Position numbers and translations under genes: made by a program. Under the pieces are notes generated by a model that worked only from the letters and a program-made list of their open reading frames with translations, was not told the origin of the DNA and made no database searches. From Dipylidium caninum (lineage: Eukaryota; Platyhelminthes; Cestoda; Cyclophyllidea; Dipylidiidae): a DNA stretch of 64,000 nucleotides. Shown piece after piece: positions 61,363 to 64,000 of this stretch (its first letter is position 1; every line of letters begins with the position of its first letter). Where the stretch lies: assembly GCA_017562135.1 (NCBI GenBank), contig QEYB01000388.1, positions 186,001 through 250,000 on the forward strand, read 5' to 3'.

Positions 61363-63924
61363 TCAGGGCTCCTCTTCATACATCTGCGAACTGGCATTCG
61401 AAACTCCACCCCCGTTTTTCATTCCATCATTTTCGTCGATTCCGAGGGCCGAGCTGAGTAAATTTGCAAGCACTCCACCGCCAACATTTCTCAAACTGCT
61501 CACATTTTCAAGGACAGTAGAGAGGAGATCACTGGTTGGATCTGCGGCAGAAGACTCTTCGGTGGAAGTGGAAAGAAAGGGGTTGTGTCCACTGAGAGAG
61601 GCAAAGTAGACCTTGGCATTGTTTGCCATCGCTCGATAACGCTCCAATTCCAGGTATCGTGGAGTCAAACGAAGCGCATCGGCCTCTGCTAGGCGCGAGG
61701 CCCGATAAAACTCAGCATCTGCATCCGCCTGTGCCCTCGACGCTCGAATATTGTTCTCAATGGTAGCAATTGCCTGTTCATTCTCCTTAGCTAACAATTT
61801 CATGCGCCATTCAATGGCTGCCACTTCAGCGGCTTGTTCAGCTTCTAAATAGAGATGGATAACGTCTCCACAAAAGTACTCGAAAAACCTACCCTCAATA
61901 ATCCGTCGAGCTAAGCAAAATTCGCCAAGTTTATCAAATTGAATATCTGACAAAAGTTGGCTCGAAAGTAACCGGAAGTCGTGTTTGTCGACGTAAACAA
62001 ATCGCAAGGCTAACCGAGCTGACAACGTGGCAGATGTATATCCGCTCTAAAGAACGACCAAAACTTCATACATTTTAGGGGAAACAAGCCGAAAGATTAG
62101 CCACCTTTTAGTAAAGCAAATATGCACTGCAGTTAAGACAATAATCGCTTCTACCAAGTCATTTGGCATGCAGAGGGCTTCTGAAGCACGATCCAGCATA
62201 TGCTTAATTTATGACTTCTTGGCTAAGGGAAGAATCGCCCGTTAAATCCTAAGGCTCAAGCAGTTTTTTCAACTTTTTTTTGGCGAGAAAAAAAGACAAA
62301 CAGTAAAAAACACTTGCGAGAGAGTCAATGGGCGGAAGACTTAAAGCAGCATAGAGTTCCCGATACTGACTTTTTTTGCTTACAACTATGACTTTAAAGT
62401 CTACTTATATTATTAAACGGTTTACTCTGAGGCTACCAAACCTTACGAAGGAGTTGAAATAATCAACCATTTAAAAAGCAAAGATTCGAGACTACCTAAA
62501 ATAACTTCCCACTTTCAGTCACTTTCACTTGCAGATTCGACGTTCAATGAAGTTAAAATCCATTTTCCATATGCATACCTCCTACATAAGGTAACAGTCA
62601 TTAGAAATCCGGAAACGACAACGATATTGAGATGCTAGAGGAATTGAAAAGGGAGCTCAGCGCGTTTTCTAATGGAAGTTGGAGACGGTACCTACTACCT
62701 AACGGCATAATATCCTGTGTCAACACTTCCAACTCAAATCAAGCCGTGGTTATATAGCGAGGATTTACAGAAAATGGGTTCGAGCACAGATGAAAGAACT
62801 GAGATACGGGTATCGGACTAAGGAGTGATGAGCAAAGGGGAGCTAATCAGGGTATATTGCAAGGTCGGAATGTTTTTCAGTGATTGGGAAGACGAAACTT
62901 ATTTTTCCGAAGAAGTTATAGTTGTCCCAATGTAAACTAACAAGACATTAATGGGCTCGGAGATAAGCCTGACCTGAAATCAGATAGGACGAGATCGAGT
63001 CAAAGATGGGTGGCCTAAATACTTCCAACGTCTAGTTCCCCAAATAAGCTTAACTATTACCGGGAATGACGATCCTCAGGTTAATTACTCATCGCATGGT
63101 TTTCATTCGTTATATTAAAGCGTGAAAACTTATTGTGTTTGCTAAAACTAATATTTTCGGGATGGGATGTAGATGGGGAATGCTAAACAGGACAAAGCAA
63201 AAAAGACGATTTGCTAAATATAAGTTTGTTTTAAAACGATAGGTTAGTAGAAGACTGAGAATCAAGACAATGGGGCTGTGAAATGAAAAAAAAGCGATAA
63301 ATTATTGAATAGCCTAGGTATTTTGCACTTGGTGCACACACCAGAAATTTTGCCGTCGGACCTCCAAAGGGAAGGAAAAAAAAGTGACGCCACGAGGTTA
63401 AAGAATAGGTGAGGTGACTATGCAAGAACAATTGATGTTACGTGGACTATGCCAATGCAGCATTATAAAAAAAAACAGAAAAATACCCACAAAGTTTTTA
63501 GTGTAAAAAAATGGGTTTAGATTTATAAACAATGCATGAATCATGAATAGGAAATTTTGTACCAATCACCAACTAATTAATTAAAGGCCCCCAATATTGC
63601 CAAGACGACACAGGAAGAACAGACGACGCTCAACAATTACAACTGAAATCATGGAGGGAAAATAAGATAGCGCCGAGAAAATCAAACATAAACACTCACC
63701 GATTACCGCTCTGCGACGTTCAGTCTCAGCTTCCTTCTCGACGACACGTTGACGCTGCTCCGCAATTAGCAGCTTCGTTTTCTCCGCCTCCATTGACTCA
63801 TAATTACGTCGGATGTTCTCAGGGATCTTTGGTTTAGTCACACGAACTGCCTGGATAAAGAGACCTGGTGCCATCAGGTTTAGATCCTCCTGGAGCGCCT
63901 TCTTCAGATTTTCGTCAATCTGAT
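61363..63924 (-). CDS. ERLIN2: Erlin (SPFH-domain ER lipid-raft protein), 5' end outside window
   Basis: Erlins form large rings in the ER membrane, bind activated IP3 receptors and recruit RNF170 for ER-associated degradation. Two exons are visible on the minus strand: 63924-63700 and 61844-61363, joined in phase 1 (AATCG|GTGAGT; TTTAG|AAGC). The first reads [20 protein letters not shown] and [20 protein letters not shown], then [11 protein letters not shown], nearly the erlin consensus. The second reads EAEQAAEVA, a long helical part with [20 protein letters not shown], and [19 protein letters not shown]. The C-terminal tail of about 80 residues ([10 protein letters not shown] to SQMYEEEP) is longer and unlike vertebrate erlins. 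The N-terminal membrane anchor and most of the SPFH domain are beyond position 64000. Whether it is ERLIN1 or ERLIN2 cannot be told. Confidence 0.9.
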
Positions 63925-64000
63925 CTACATGAAATAATACAAAATAAGAGGGTATAGATAAGACAATTTTTTTTCAATATTATTTAATGGCTATTTTTCG

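Overview
The window is eukaryotic nuclear DNA. Short exons bounded by GT(GC)...AG splice sites, a canonical metazoan gene set, poly(A) signals and an old mariner copy all fit an animal genome. The compact genes, the very small introns (28-38 nt) bunched at the 5' ends of several genes and the intermediate GC content suggest a flatworm, probably a parasitic one such as a tapeworm. That placement is inference. Gene names come from recognising protein families by eye; exon borders were set by splice consensus, reading phase and homology, without any alignment run.

Layout, left to right. 274-6272 (+): 3' part of a SART3/Prp24-type U6 snRNP recycling factor (HAT repeats, RRMs, C-terminal LSm-binding tail). 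6981-18325 (-): a DENND5-type Rab GEF (DENN, RUN1, PLAT, RUN2), about 20 exons, first N-terminal exons not found. 21125-22493 (-): KRR1, a small-subunit processome KH protein, complete in five exons. 24449-32735: a large inverted repeat, two arms of about 3.9 kb around a spacer of about 0.5 kb. Each arm carries an Iwr1/SLC7A6OS-type RNA polymerase II import factor gene and a 74-residue gene with a signal peptide and a hydrophobic C terminus. 33581-42273 (+): an AMPK-related NIM1-type kinase with a large insertion between the HRD and DFG motifs. 43692-45354 (+): a GT31 beta-1,3-glycosyltransferase. About 47332-48290: a decayed, internally deleted mariner. 49627-52180 (+): complete 12-exon coproporphyrinogen III oxidase. 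52440-52817 (+): three phase-compatible exons of an unidentified gene. 53611-57747 (+): a WD40 protein with one apparent frameshift. 58824-59084 (+): a possible small single-pass membrane protein. 61363-63924 (-): the 3' end of an erlin (SPFH family), its 5' exons beyond the window.

The genes are mostly unrelated housekeeping functions (splicing, ribosome biogenesis, Pol II import, trafficking, heme, ER-associated degradation); no operon or pathway cluster is evident. The most distinctive features are the gene-bearing palindrome, the kinase insertion, three GC-AG introns supported by phase, and the mini-introns. I saw no CRISPR array, rRNA, tRNA or bacterial-type operon.
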